Assembly: GCF_000768065.1 (NCBI RefSeq)
Contig: NZ_JRKM01000001.1
Coordinates: forward strand, 620,001 to 684,000
Direction of reading: 5' to 3'
From: Aquabacterium sp. NJ1
Lineage (GTDB): Bacteria; Pseudomonadota; Gammaproteobacteria; Burkholderiales; Burkholderiaceae_C
Length of the DNA stretch: 64,000 nucleotides
The position numbers and the translations under genes are program-made. The notes under the pieces were generated by a model. The model did not search any database, was not told the origin of the DNA, and was given only the letters and a program-made list of their open reading frames with translations. This document shows positions 40,501 through 46,037 of the stretch, one piece after another. Numbering within the stretch: the stretch's first letter is position 1; each line of letters begins with the position of its first letter.

Positions 40501-41303
40501 CCAACTTCGACCTGCTGGGTACCGGCAGCCATGCCACCCACGGCTGGGTGACGGGCAACACCGGCCTGCTGGCGATGGACCTCAACCACGACGGCGTGAT
40601 CAACAATGGCACCGAGCTGTTCGGCTCGGCCACCCTGATCGACGGCCAACGCGCAGGCAACGGCTACAACGCCCTGATGGCCCTGGACACCAACCACGAC
40701 GGCAAGATCACCACCGCCGACGCACACTTCAACGACCTCAGGGTCTGGGTGGACGGCAACGGCAACGGTGTGTCCGACGGTGGCGAACTCAAGGACCTCT
40801 CCGGCCTGGGCATCATCGAGCTCGACCTGAATGCACACGGTTCGACGCAGACCAACAACGGCAACCTCCTGGGCCTGATCTCCAGCTACAAGACGGCTGA
40901 CGGTGCGACCCACGAGATGGCCGACGTCTGGTTCGCCAAGGATCACGGCAGCACGGCCACCGCGGACGCCACATCCCACGCCGGCACGACCACGGATCAA
41001 GCCCTGCACCAGGCTGCCGCCGACGCCGCCACCGCCTCGACCACGGGGACGGCCGACCACGGCAGCACCACAAGCACGACGGGTGAGCACACCGCCAGCA
41101 CAGCGGACACATCGACCAGCCTGGGCGTCAGCGCCGGTGACCTGCTCGCCCACCCGGGCGACAGCCTCCTGGCCAGCGCGACGAGCGCCAGCCATGCGGA
41201 GGTGATGGCCACCACGGCGGCCCTGCCCGTCGACACGCACCTGGTCACGGTCGACCCGACTCAGTTGCTTGACGAGCAGCACAAGAACATCCCGCTGATC
41301 TGA
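28575..41303 (+). CDS. Giant octapeptide-repeat protein 2, predicted type I secretion substrate
   Basis: A 4,242-residue paralog of the preceding protein. The start MASLIPKFTTTQIAALS matches MSSLIPLLTTTQVAALS of protein 1, and the octads begin at once. About 490 octads run to residue 3,950, with marker octads (AIETGDIS, ALESTDLA) in a 10-10-7 rhythm that makes a 216-residue superrepeat. The C-terminal domain starts SPIALDLSGDG and has calcium loops DLNHDGVINNGTE, DTNHDGKITTAD and DGNGNGVSDGGE. A His/Thr/Ala-rich linker leads to LLDEQHKNIPLI, nearly the same tail as protein 1. Ser and Thr make up roughly a quarter to a third of the repeat, offering many possible O-glycosylation sites. Likely role is a surface adhesin, coat or matrix protein; this is inference. 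AAGGA precedes the start. Confidence 0.9.
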   Translation: MASLIPKFTTTQIAALSTTSIASLNTDDWASFDTAQIAALTTIQIPAIETVDFRVLNTANIAALDSNQVAVMSSAQVAAMTTTQAGVLNSAQVAAFTTDAISAMTTASLRVLTTDSTAALTTSMVQALSSTQVVALSTNQVAAMGTSQIAALETGDLRAMSTAQTAAFNTADVAALDSNQAAALTTAQVRAFSTAAIAAFGTDEVAAFSSSHVAAMSSLQVQAMTTAQIVALTSSQAAALNSAQTAALDTAQASALETSDLAAVSTTAVRAFSTASFAALTTDQIAALSSSQLGAMTSTQAAGLNTAQVAAIETADIAAINTVNLRAVSTAGIGALTTDQIQALSSTQVGALYTAQVAAMNSDQIAALSSTDLAAINSAQAAVLNTSQAAAIETGDVSALTTAAIRALSTAAIHALGTDQVAALTSTQVAALSSAQTGALTSDQVAALESTDLAAMNSAQIASFNTSQAAAIETGDISALSTTNIRAFNTAAINALGTDQIAALTTAQVAAMTTAQTQALNTAQVAALESTDFAALNSAQVAIFNTAQAAAIETTDIGVLSTAAVRALSSSAIAALSTDQIANLNSNQVGALTSTQAAALDTAQAAAIETGDIAALSTAAVRAMSTAAINALGTDQVAALSTAQVAGLSSSQTQALSTSQVAALESADLAVMNSAQIASFNTAQAAAIETGDISALSTTNIRAFNTAAINALGTDQIEALTTAQTAALTTTQAQALNTAQVAALESTDLAAMNSAQVAVLNSAQVGAIETGDISALSTAAVRAIATNSVAGLTTDQVASLTSAQIGALSSAQAAALDTAQAAAIETGDIAALSTAAVRAMSTAAINALGTDQVAALSTAQVAGLSSSQTQALSTSQVAALESADLAVMNSAQIASFNTAQAAAIETGDISALSTTNIRAFNTAAINALGTDQIEALTTAQTAALTTTQAQALNTAQVAALESTDLAAMNSAQVAVLNSAQVGAIETGDISALSTAAVRAIATNSVAGLTTDQVASLTSAQIGALSSAQTAAFNTAQAAAIETSDIAAMATASVRAMSTAAIAALTTDQILALSTAQVAALSSTQAQALTSAQVAALESTDLAVMNSAQIAVLNTAQAAAIETGDISALSTTNIRALNTAAINALGTDQIAALTTAQTAALTTTQAQALNTAQVAALESTDLAAMNSAQVKVFNSAQIGAIETGDISALTTNSVRAITTDALSGLTTDQVAALTSAQIGALTSAQTAVLATAPSAAIETTDISAMVTAAVRALSTADIAALTTDQILAMSTAQVAALSSTQVQALTTDQVAALESTDLAVMNSAQIAQLNTAQAAAIETGDISALSTTNIRAFNTAAINALGTDQIEALTTAQTAALTTTQAQALNTAQVAALESTDLAAMNSAQVKVFNSAQIGAIETTDISALSTNSVRAIATDALSGLTTDQVAALTSAQVGALSSAQTAAFNTAQAAAIETTDIAAMTTASVRTLSTAAVNALTTDQILAMSTAQVAGLSSNQTQALTSAQVAALESADLAVMNSAQIASFNTAQAAAIETGDISALSTTNIRAFNTAAINALGTDQIEALTTAQTAALTTTQAQALNTAQVAALESTDLAAMNSAQVKVFNSAQIGAIETTDISALSTNSVRAIATDALSGLTTDQIAALTSAQVGALSSAQTAAFNTAQAAAIETTDIAAMTTASVRTLSTAAVNALTTDQILAMSTAQVAGLSSNQTQALTSAQVAALESADLAVMNSAQIASFNTAQAAAIETGDISALSTTNIRAFNTAAINALGTDQIEALTTAQTAALTTTQAQALNTAQVAALESTDLAAMNSAQVKVFNSAQIGAIETTDISALSTNSVRAIATDALAGLTTDQVAALTSAQIGALSSAQTAAFNTAQAAAIETTDIAAMTTASVRTLSTAAVNALTTDQILALSTAQVAGLSSNQTQALTSAQVAALESADLAVMNSAQIASFNTSQAAAIETGDISALSTTNIRAFNTAAINALGTDQIEALTTAQTAALTTTQAQALNTAQVAALESTDLAAMNSAQVKVFNSAQLAAIETGDISALSTNAVRAITTDALSGLTTDQVAALTSAQIGALTSAQTAVLATAPSAAIETTDISAMVTAAVRALSTADIAALTTDQILAMSTAQVAALSSTQVQALTTDQVAALESTDLAVMNSAQIAQLNTAQAAAIETTDISALSTTNVRAIRTDALNALSTDQIAALTTAQTAALTTTQAQALNTAQVAALESTDLAAMNSAQVKVFNSAQIGAIETGDISALTTNSVRAITTTAITGLTTDQIAALTSAQINALTSAQSAVLNTAQAAAIETTDISAMVTTAVRALSTAAVNALGTDQILAMTTAQVAGLSSTQVQALTSAQVAALESTDLAVMNSAQIAQLNSSQAAAIETTDIGALSTANVRAFRTDAINALGTDQIAALTTAQTAALTSTQAQALNTAQVAALESTDLAVMNSAQIKVFNSAQLGAIETTDIAALSTTAVKAITTDALSGLTTDQVAALTSAQIAALTTTQSAVLNTAQAAAIETTDIAAMTTASVRTLSTAAVNALTTDQILAMSTAQVAGLSSTQVQALTSAQIAALESSDLAVMNSAQVAQFNTSQAAAIETSDIRALSTTNIRALSTAAINVLDTAQIAALTTAQTAAMTTAQIAAFGTNQYGALDSTAVAAMSSAQAASLNSAQLGAIRTDAISALSTAAVRALKTDALAGLTTDQVAALTSGQIGALTSSESAALNTAQAAAIETTDIAAMTTASVRTLSTAAVNALTTDQILAMSTAQVAGLSSTQVQALTSAQVAALESTDLAAMNTDQVAALSSTQVNALTTAQSAALNTAQAAAIETTDIAAMTTASVRTLSTAAVNALGTDQILAMTTAQVAGLSSTQVQALTSAQVAALESTDLAAMNTAQIAALNTSQAAAIETTDISALNTNNVRALSTAAINALGTDQIQALTTAQTAALTSTQAQALNTAQVAALESTDLAVMNSAQIKVFNSAQLGAIETTDIAALSTTAVKAITTDAMAGLTTDQVAALSSTQVNALTTAQSAALNTAQAAAIETTDIAAMTTASVRTLSTAAVNALTTDQILAMSTAQVAGLSSTQVQALTSAQVAALESADLAAMNTAQIAALNTSQAAAIETTDISALNTNNVRALSTAAINALGTDQIQALTTAQTAALTTAQTQALNTAQVAALESTDLAAFNSAQVAVFNSAQLAAIETGDISALSTNAVRAFTTNALAGLGTDQVAALTSSQVAALNSAQTAAFDTAQAAAIETTDIAAMTTASVRTLSTAAVNALTTDQILAMSTAQVAGLSSTQVQALTSAQVAALESTDLAAMNTAQIAALNTSQAAAIETTDVSALNTNNVRALSTAAINALGTDQIQALTTAQTAALTTAQTQALNTAQVAALESTDLAAFNSAQVAVFNSAQLAAIETGDISALSTNAVRAFTTNALAGLGTDQVAALTSSQVAALNSAQTAAFDTAQAAAIETTDISALTTAAVNALSTAAAAALSTAQIAALSTAQVLAFNTNQVAALSTDQIVALNSADVAILNTAQVAALNTAQAAAIETSDISALSTNDVRTLTTAAFNALTTDQIAALTSTQVAAMTTTQASALSTAQIVALESNDLAALNTAQVAAFSTAQIAAIETTDISALNTANIRALGTDDIAALGTDQIVALSSTQFGALSTAQIQALDTAQIAAIETTDIAALNTAQVFALQSDQIAALSTADIQAMTTAEVRAINTTAFEALNTAHVAALQTDQIQALSTDQIHHLNTADFAAMTTDQIVSLTTAQFVALTTDDISVMSSVAIQAMETVDLQALTTVQFASLNTSAIGAMTTDDIVAMTTAQLHALDSNQLAAFSTDAIAAFTTAHIQAFDTAQIQAFTTTQIQAFETTDLAVFSMAQGAALTQAQFNALSTDQTNVLAGISPIALDLSGDGIQTVSAAHGTNFDLLGTGSHATHGWVTGNTGLLAMDLNHDGVINNGTELFGSATLIDGQRAGNGYNALMALDTNHDGKITTADAHFNDLRVWVDGNGNGVSDGGELKDLSGLGIIELDLNAHGSTQTNNGNLLGLISSYKTADGATHEMADVWFAKDHGSTATADATSHAGTTTDQALHQAAADAATASTTGTADHGSTTSTTGEHTASTADTSTSLGVSAGDLLAHPGDSLLASATSASHAEVMATTAALPVDTHLVTVDPTQLLDEQHKNIPLI
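28593..40430 (+). repeat. 24-bp / 8-residue coding tandem array in giant gene 2
   Basis: Roughly 490 octads in constant register, consensus close to A-L-[ST]-T-x-Q-[IV]-[AQ]. The first ~45 and last ~55 octads are more varied; the middle is highly uniform. Marker octads carry Glu at position 3 and Asp at position 6. Confidence 0.92.
29724..39083 (+). repeat. 648-bp higher-order tandem superrepeat in giant gene 2
   Basis: The codon for position 2 of the same octad recurs at 29724, 30372, 31020, 31668, 32316, 32964, 33612, 34260, 34908, 35556, 36204 and 36852, exactly 648 bases apart. A shortened copy of 288 bases follows, then 37140, 37788, 38436 and 39084, again 648 apart. That is 14 full 27-octad copies plus one missing 15 octads. 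Neighbouring copies are nearly identical DNA (for example 30373 and 31021 onward), and a rare variant (ATAPSAAIETTD) recurs exactly 2,592 bases (four periods) apart at 32319 and 34911. Confidence 0.9.
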
Positions 41304-41318
41304 GCCTGAGCGAGCCCC

Positions 41319-41349
41319 CGCCCCTTGCGCCCCCGTGGTGCAAGGGGCG
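41319..41349 (+). terminator. Long perfect hairpin after giant gene 2
   Basis: CGCCCCTTGC (41319-41328) pairs perfectly with GCAAGGGGCG (41340-41349) across an 11-base loop, 15 bases after the stop. Like the hairpin after giant gene 1 it has no T-run. Confidence 0.55.
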
Positions 41350-41489
41350 TACCCGCGTCTGCAAGCTGTGCAAAAAGGCACGGTTGCCCCGGCTTTTCCG
41401 CATAACGGCCAGCGCCGTACAGCCCACCATTGGCAAACGGATCCGAGCAGAGTTGTTCTGCAGGACAGCCGTCGTCAAGGAGAATCCGC

Positions 41490-42467
41490 ATGAGCATGCG
41501 ACTGGGCACCAGCAAAACCTGTCTCGTTACCGGCGGTGCCGGCTTTCTCGGCTCCCACCTGTGCGAGCGACTGCTGGAACAGGGTCACGAGGTCATCTGC
41601 CTGGACAACCTGTTCACCGGCTCACGCCGCAACATCGAGCACCTCCTGGACCACCCCCGTTTCGAGTTCCAGCGCCACGATGTCACCTTCCCGCTGTACA
41701 TCGAGGTTGACGAGATCTACAACTTCGCCTGCCCGGCCTCGCCCATTCACTACCAGCACGACCCGGTACAGACCACCAAGACCAGCGTGCACGGCGCCAT
41801 CAACATGCTGGGCCTGGCCAAGCGCGTCAAGGCCAAGATCCTGCAAGCCTCCACCTCCGAGGTCTACGGCGACCCCAAGGTCCACCCGCAACCCGAAGAA
41901 TATTGGGGCCACGTCAACCCCATCGGCTACCGCTCCTGCTACGACGAAGGCAAGCGCTGCGCCGAAACCCTGTTTTTCGACTACCACCGTCAGCACAAGC
42001 TGCGCATCAAGGTCATGCGCATCTTCAACACCTACGGCCCCCGCATGCACCCCAACGACGGCCGCGTGGTGTCCAACTTCATCGTGCAGGCCCTGAGCGG
42101 CAAGCCCATCACCCTCTACGGTGACGGCTCCCAGACCCGCTCCTTCGGCTATGTGGACGACCTCATCGACGGCGCCCTGCGCCTGATGAACAGCCCCGAC
42201 GACATCACCGGCCCCATCAACATCGGCAACCCGGTCGAGACCTCGGTGCGCGCCCTGGCCGAAAAGATCATCGACATGACCGGCTCCCGCTCGGAAATCG
42301 TCTACAAGCCGCTGCCCCATGACGACCCCATGCAGCGCTGCCCGGACATCACCAAGGCCAGGACCCTGCTGGACTGGCAGCCCACCACCCAGCTCGAAGC
42401 CGGGTTGAGCAAGACCATCGCCTACTTCGAACAGCTGCTCAAGGTCGAGCAGATCGCCATCGCCTGA
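41490..42467 (+). CDS. UDP-glucuronate decarboxylase (UDP-xylose synthase)-like SDR enzyme
   Basis: An extended short-chain dehydrogenase of the sugar-nucleotide group, predicted to convert UDP-glucuronate to UDP-xylose. It shows the NAD-binding [16 protein letters not shown], the catalytic-threonine/serine region [10 protein letters not shown], the Tyr-Lys pair in [13 protein letters not shown], and the family-typical [19 protein letters not shown]. The length of 325 residues matches bacterial UXS enzymes. The start at 41490 has AAGGAG at ideal spacing; the frame extends upstream to 41430 without family sequence. It lies 186 bases after giant gene 2 and opens a three-gene group with two methyltransferases. 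I infer that it supplies a sugar donor for the glycosyltransferases encoded opposite. Activity on UDP-glucuronate rather than a related sugar is likely but not proven. Confidence 0.9.
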   Translation: MSMRLGTSKTCLVTGGAGFLGSHLCERLLEQGHEVICLDNLFTGSRRNIEHLLDHPRFEFQRHDVTFPLYIEVDEIYNFACPASPIHYQHDPVQTTKTSVHGAINMLGLAKRVKAKILQASTSEVYGDPKVHPQPEEYWGHVNPIGYRSCYDEGKRCAETLFFDYHRQHKLRIKVMRIFNTYGPRMHPNDGRVVSNFIVQALSGKPITLYGDGSQTRSFGYVDDLIDGALRLMNSPDDITGPINIGNPVETSVRALAEKIIDMTGSRSEIVYKPLPHDDPMQRCPDITKARTLLDWQPTTQLEAGLSKTIAYFEQLLKVEQIAIA

Positions 42468-42491
42468 GCGCCCCATCGAAAAGGAAACACC

Positions 42492-42992
42492 ATGACCACC
42501 AAGACACTGGACCTTGGCTGCGGCCCCAAGCCCAAGAACCCCTTCAACGCCACCGAGGTGTACGGCATCGACGTGCGCACCGATGTGGACGCCGGCATCT
42601 ACAAAGCCGACCTGGTGGTGGAAGCCATCCCCTTCCCCGATGCAAGCTTCGACTTCGTCACCGCCCACGACTTCCTGGAGCATGTGCCCCGACTGATTTA
42701 CTGCCCCGAACGCCGCAACGCCTTCGTCGAAGTCATGAACGAGGTCTGGCGCGTGCTGAAACCGGGCGGCGTCTTCATGTCGTTCACACCGGCCTACCCC
42801 AACCCGGCCGCCTTCCGCGACCCCACGCACGTGAACATCATCACCGACGAGACCTTCCCGGCCTACTTTGACAAGGTCAACCGCTGGGCCACCGCCTACG
42901 GCTTCAAAGGCGCCTTCGAGATCATCTCGCAGGAATGGCGCGGCCCTCACCTGCTGTCCCTGCTGCGCAAGGTCGACGTGCCCGCCGCCTGA
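42492..42992 (+). CDS. Small class I SAM-dependent methyltransferase
   Basis: A 166-residue Rossmann-fold methyltransferase. Motif I is LDLGCGPKP, the acidic residue after strand 2 is in YGIDVRTD, motif II is FDFVTAHDFLEHVP, and the post-motif is LKPGGVFMSF. It is shorter than most family members because no extra substrate domain is present. AAGGAAA precedes the ATG, 24 bases after the sugar-nucleotide gene. Its position suggests methylation of a sugar or lipid-linked glycan made by this locus. Substrate unknown. Confidence 0.85.
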   Translation: MTTKTLDLGCGPKPKNPFNATEVYGIDVRTDVDAGIYKADLVVEAIPFPDASFDFVTAHDFLEHVPRLIYCPERRNAFVEVMNEVWRVLKPGGVFMSFTPAYPNPAAFRDPTHVNIITDETFPAYFDKVNRWATAYGFKGAFEIISQEWRGPHLLSLLRKVDVPAA

Positions 42993-43057
42993 GGCCGCAC
43001 CGAGCCCTCGCACCACCCAGCCCTGACCGCACTCCAGCCCTTACCAGCGACAACGTC

Positions 43058-43915
43058 ATGAACAACGCCGATCTGCTGCACATCAACCATTGGGAAACGT
43101 TCTTCGACGACGAGCTGCATGCCAGGCTCTACCCGACCTGGTGGGATGCCACCACGGCCAACCACTGGCGCCACATGCGCTTCATGGAACCCGTGGTCAA
43201 CATCCTGCAGACCAGGCAAGACACCTGGCTGACCATCGGGGACGGCTCCGGGCACGACAGCTGGATCATGCTCAACGAAGGGTTCAAGGACGTCCTGACC
43301 ACGGACATCGGCGCCGGCACGCTCAAGCGCAGCCTGGCCGAAGGGCACATCCAGAAGTACGCCCAGGCCAATGCCGAAGACCTCAAGTTCGCAGACAACC
43401 AGTACGACTTCGTGCTGTGCAAGGAAGCCTTCCACCACATGCGCCGCCCCTACCTGGGCATCTATGAAATGCTGCGCGTGGCGCGCCGCGCCGTGGTGAT
43501 GATCGAACCGCAAGACCAGTGGGCCGACTTCCCCGCCCGTGCCGGCAAGGCTGCTGCGTCTTACGAACGCGTGGGCAACTACGTCTATTCGCTGTCGCAG
43601 CGCGAAGTCCAGAAGATCAGCCTGGGCTTGAACCTGCCCGGCTACGCCTGCAAGAACATGCAGGACGTCTACATCCAGGGTTGCGAGTTCGCCAAGGCCG
43701 ACCCCAACGACCCGGTGTTCAACTCCATGGTCAACATGACCCAGGCGCTGGAACGCCAATGCCAGGAGAAGCAGGAGAAGTGGAACTACATCCTGACCAT
43801 CTTCTTCAAGGATGCCTCCTTGCTGGATGACCCCGCCCTGATGGACCGCATGCTCACCAACCAGTGGCAAGTCGAGCGCACGGACACCAACCCGCATCTG
43901 CCCAAGACGTACTGA
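43058..43915 (+). CDS. Class I SAM-dependent methyltransferase
   Basis: A 285-residue protein with a central methyltransferase domain: motif I is LTIGDGSGHDSW, the acidic strand-2 residue is in LTTDIGAG, a following AEDLKF contacts the adenine, and FVLCKEAFHHMRRP is motif II. The C-terminal 80 residues are helical and specific to this protein. The ATG at 43058 begins MNNADLLHINHWETFF; an upstream in-frame extension to 42935 overlaps the preceding gene and is rejected. No strong ribosome site is visible. It is the last gene before the plus-strand terminator. A role in modifying the sugar attached to the giant proteins is a guess from position. Confidence 0.85.
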   Translation: MNNADLLHINHWETFFDDELHARLYPTWWDATTANHWRHMRFMEPVVNILQTRQDTWLTIGDGSGHDSWIMLNEGFKDVLTTDIGAGTLKRSLAEGHIQKYAQANAEDLKFADNQYDFVLCKEAFHHMRRPYLGIYEMLRVARRAVVMIEPQDQWADFPARAGKAAASYERVGNYVYSLSQREVQKISLGLNLPGYACKNMQDVYIQGCEFAKADPNDPVFNSMVNMTQALERQCQEKQEKWNYILTIFFKDASLLDDPALMDRMLTNQWQVERTDTNPHLPKTY

Positions 43916-43953
43916 GCGACCACGACGTACCGACGGTCAACGATTGCACCACG

Positions 43954-43982
43954 GCCCGCCCTCACCGGCGGGCTTCTCTTTT
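43954..43982 (+). terminator. Rho-independent terminator, plus strand
   Basis: GCCCGCC (43954-43960) pairs with GGCGGGC (43967-43973) over a six-base loop, followed by TTCTCTTTT. It closes the UXS/methyltransferase transcript. Confidence 0.85.
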
Positions 43983-44012
43983 GGGATGTTCCATTTCACG
44001 CAAGGGGAAAGG

Positions 44013-44056
44013 GAAAGAAAAAGGAAAAGGGCGTCCCTGCCAGACAGCAGGCGCCC
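44013..44056 (-). terminator. Rho-independent terminator, minus strand
   Basis: On the minus strand GGGCG-CCTGC pairs with GCAGG-CGCCC (two-base bulge, six-base loop), and TTTTCCTTTTTCTTT follows. It closes the secretion/glycosylation operon seven bases after its last stop codon. It stands back to back with the plus-strand terminator. Confidence 0.8.
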
Positions 44057-44062
44057 CAAGGC

Positions 44063-44875
44063 TCAGTGATGGGCTGTGGTCACCACATTGGCCGACAACA
44101 CCGGCCGGCCTGGCGCCGCGGCGGGCACCAGCACAGGCGGCGTCTCACCGAGCAGCGAGACCCAGAAGGGCTGGTTGTAGCGCCACCAGGCATGGCCGCC
44201 CATTGGCGCCCTGCCCTGGTTGATGGCCAGGTAGCGTTCGGGCTGCAACTCCAGCGCGAACAGCGAGGCCACACGCTCGTTGGGGATCTTGAAGTCCACC
44301 GACTGCGCGCCGATCAGCGAGAAGAAGATGTCCTCGCTGGAGCCCGAACGCAGGAACATGTCGATCGCTTGCGGAAACTCCTGGAGCAAGGCGATGCAGG
44401 CCGCATTGCGACGCAGGCTCAAGCCGCCATTGCCCACATGGACTTTGACTTTCTTGCCCAGCTCACCGCCAAAGCAGTCCAGGTTCAGCAGCACTTCCAG
44501 CCCGTCCGGCCAGGGCGCGCCCACATAGTCCCAGGGCTGGCTGCACCAGTGGTCCAGCTCGTCGCGCAGCAAGATGGCATCCGTCTGCAGGATCAGCATG
44601 AACTCGTGGCTGGCCCCGAAGTGCGCATAAAACGCCGGGTTCAGCAGCAGCCGGTTGTAGCCCTTGATCGACGCGAAGTAGTCATTGTCAAAACGCACCA
44701 CAGGCACGCCTGGGTAGTGCGTGGCGTAATAGCTCACATCCAGGTTCTCTGGGGCCACGAAAATTCGGTCACGACCGGCATGGAGCTGCCTGAACGAGTA
44801 GTCCAGCGAGAACTTCTCCAGCGGCTCCAGTTCGGCGCGGTAGATGGGAATGACGATGGCGCAAGAGGCACTCAT
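44063..44875 (-). CDS. DUF5672-type predicted glycosyltransferase
   Basis: A 270-residue protein that fits the DUF5672 family, found in glycan gene clusters and related to glycosyltransferases. It starts SCAIVIPIYRAELEPLEKFS. The segment FMLILQTDAILLRDELDHW contains a DxD-like acidic site, and WDYVGAPWPDG with VGNGGLSLRR are the family's strongest motifs; SSEDIFFS holds another conserved acidic pair. It overlaps the upstream glycosyltransferase by four bases (ATGA) and ends the operon. The product of the reaction is unknown; addition of a sugar in the same glycan as the GT41 enzyme is plausible. Confidence 0.78.
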   Translation of the reverse strand: MSASCAIVIPIYRAELEPLEKFSLDYSFRQLHAGRDRIFVAPENLDVSYYATHYPGVPVVRFDNDYFASIKGYNRLLLNPAFYAHFGASHEFMLILQTDAILLRDELDHWCSQPWDYVGAPWPDGLEVLLNLDCFGGELGKKVKVHVGNGGLSLRRNAACIALLQEFPQAIDMFLRSGSSEDIFFSLIGAQSVDFKIPNERVASLFALELQPERYLAINQGRAPMGGHAWWRYNQPFWVSLLGETPPVLVPAAAPGRPVLSANVVTTAHH

Positions 44876-45960
44876 ACCGCAAAACGCTCCCTGACGGCTC
44901 GCACGATGTCGGCCATGCGCTGGTCACCGTGGTGGTGGTCCAGCGCATAACGGTGGCGGGCCACGATGCCATCGGCACCGCCGGCGTCGAACATGGCCAC
45001 GGCCCGATCGATCAGCGGCTTGGGGTTCATGATGTCATCGGGCGTGCTGAACACGATGTGCTCACGGCTGATGTCCCGAATGGGCGGCAGGAACTGCATC
45101 GACGCCGGCACCACCGGGATGCCGCCCGAGCACAGGGCATCAAAGATGCGGATGGCCACGTCATTGAGCACCGGCGCGATCCAGTGCACCTTGTGCGAGT
45201 ACCACTCCTCCAGGCGTTCGTCGGGCGTGCGCACATGGAAGTTGCGATCCGAAAAACCAATCGAAGGATAGTGCTGGCTCAGCGTGCTCACCACGCGGTT
45301 GCGGTAGGTGAAGGGGGCATAGGGGATGTGCTTGCCCAGCGGCGCATTCGAGCGCTTGGCCGTGACCAGCTTGGCCACGTTGTCGGCCAGGAACTGGCGG
45401 GACCACTGCACCGTGGCGCAGTACACCGGGCCCAGGGTGGCCCAGTTGTAGCGGGTCAGCAGGTAGAGGTTCTCGTGGTGGGCGGGCGCATAGATATCGC
45501 TGTGCGCGGCCAGGAAGGTGCTCAGGTCCAGCCAGTGGTGGTTGTCCCAGTCCCAGGCCACGAAGATGGTCTTGTCGCAGCGGCTGTAGAACTCGGCGTA
45601 CTGCGCCTGGTTCTGCCCTACGTCGTTGTTGTTGAGGATGACGATGGCGCCGTCCAGATGCGCGATTTTCTCGGCGCGGATGGCCTCGTCGGTCTCGGCG
45701 AAGAAGCCCTTCTCCAGGTACTCCACCGTGCAGCCCGGGATCTGCGCACCAAAACCATTGATGTTGGCGCTCAGCACGACCCGCGACAGGCCCTTCTGGG
45801 CGAAGTACGCCTTGAGCGCATTGCACCGACTGTTCTTGAGCGCGGCCAGCTGAAAGAAAGCGTCGCTCTGCGCGAACTTCACCAGCTCCACCGACTGCTG
45901 AACCGGCAGCGTGCGTTGATCAATCTGCTGGAAAACCGAGGTGATGGCGGGGTTACCCAT
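44872..45960 (-). CDS. Predicted glycosyltransferase, GT-B fold
   Basis: A 362-residue protein of the kind annotated as glycosyltransferase group 1-like. The C-terminal part shows the usual donor-binding pattern: NDVAIRIFDALCSGGIPVVPA with the Glu/Asp-Gly-Gly region, then HIVFSTPDDIMNP. The N-terminal half is not one I can name (VVLSANINGFGAQIPGCTVE). It sits between the GT41 gene (77-base gap) and the DUF5672 gene (four-base overlap). AAGGA precedes the ATG at good spacing. Acceptor and sugar are unknown. The operon position suggests it extends or modifies a glycan on the exported giant proteins. Confidence 0.75.
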   Translation of the reverse strand: MGNPAITSVFQQIDQRTLPVQQSVELVKFAQSDAFFQLAALKNSRCNALKAYFAQKGLSRVVLSANINGFGAQIPGCTVEYLEKGFFAETDEAIRAEKIAHLDGAIVILNNNDVGQNQAQYAEFYSRCDKTIFVAWDWDNHHWLDLSTFLAAHSDIYAPAHHENLYLLTRYNWATLGPVYCATVQWSRQFLADNVAKLVTAKRSNAPLGKHIPYAPFTYRNRVVSTLSQHYPSIGFSDRNFHVRTPDERLEEWYSHKVHWIAPVLNDVAIRIFDALCSGGIPVVPASMQFLPPIRDISREHIVFSTPDDIMNPKPLIDRAVAMFDAGGADGIVARHRYALDHHHGDQRMADIVRAVRERFAV

Positions 45961-46037
45961 GGGGTCTGTTCCTTTGGCTTTCTTGTTGTCTGGGGAGGTC
46001 TGGCCAGGTGGCGACGCGATCGCTGCTCAGTCGCCGC

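Noticed and set aside
17374..41303. Ice nucleation or RTX nonapeptide protein
   Set aside because: Ice nucleation proteins also use octads, but with an AGYGST-type consensus; here it is A-L-T-T-x-Q-I-A. No GGxGxDxxx repeats were found. Only the calcium-loop end domain recalls RTX proteins.
18208..41381. Very long minus-strand open frames across both giant genes (up to 1,646 codons)
   Set aside because: They are by-products of the repeat: each 24-base unit lacks reverse-strand stops, so shadow frames stay open. They show low-complexity Gly/Arg/His or Ala/Val/Ser text, no start signals and no family features.
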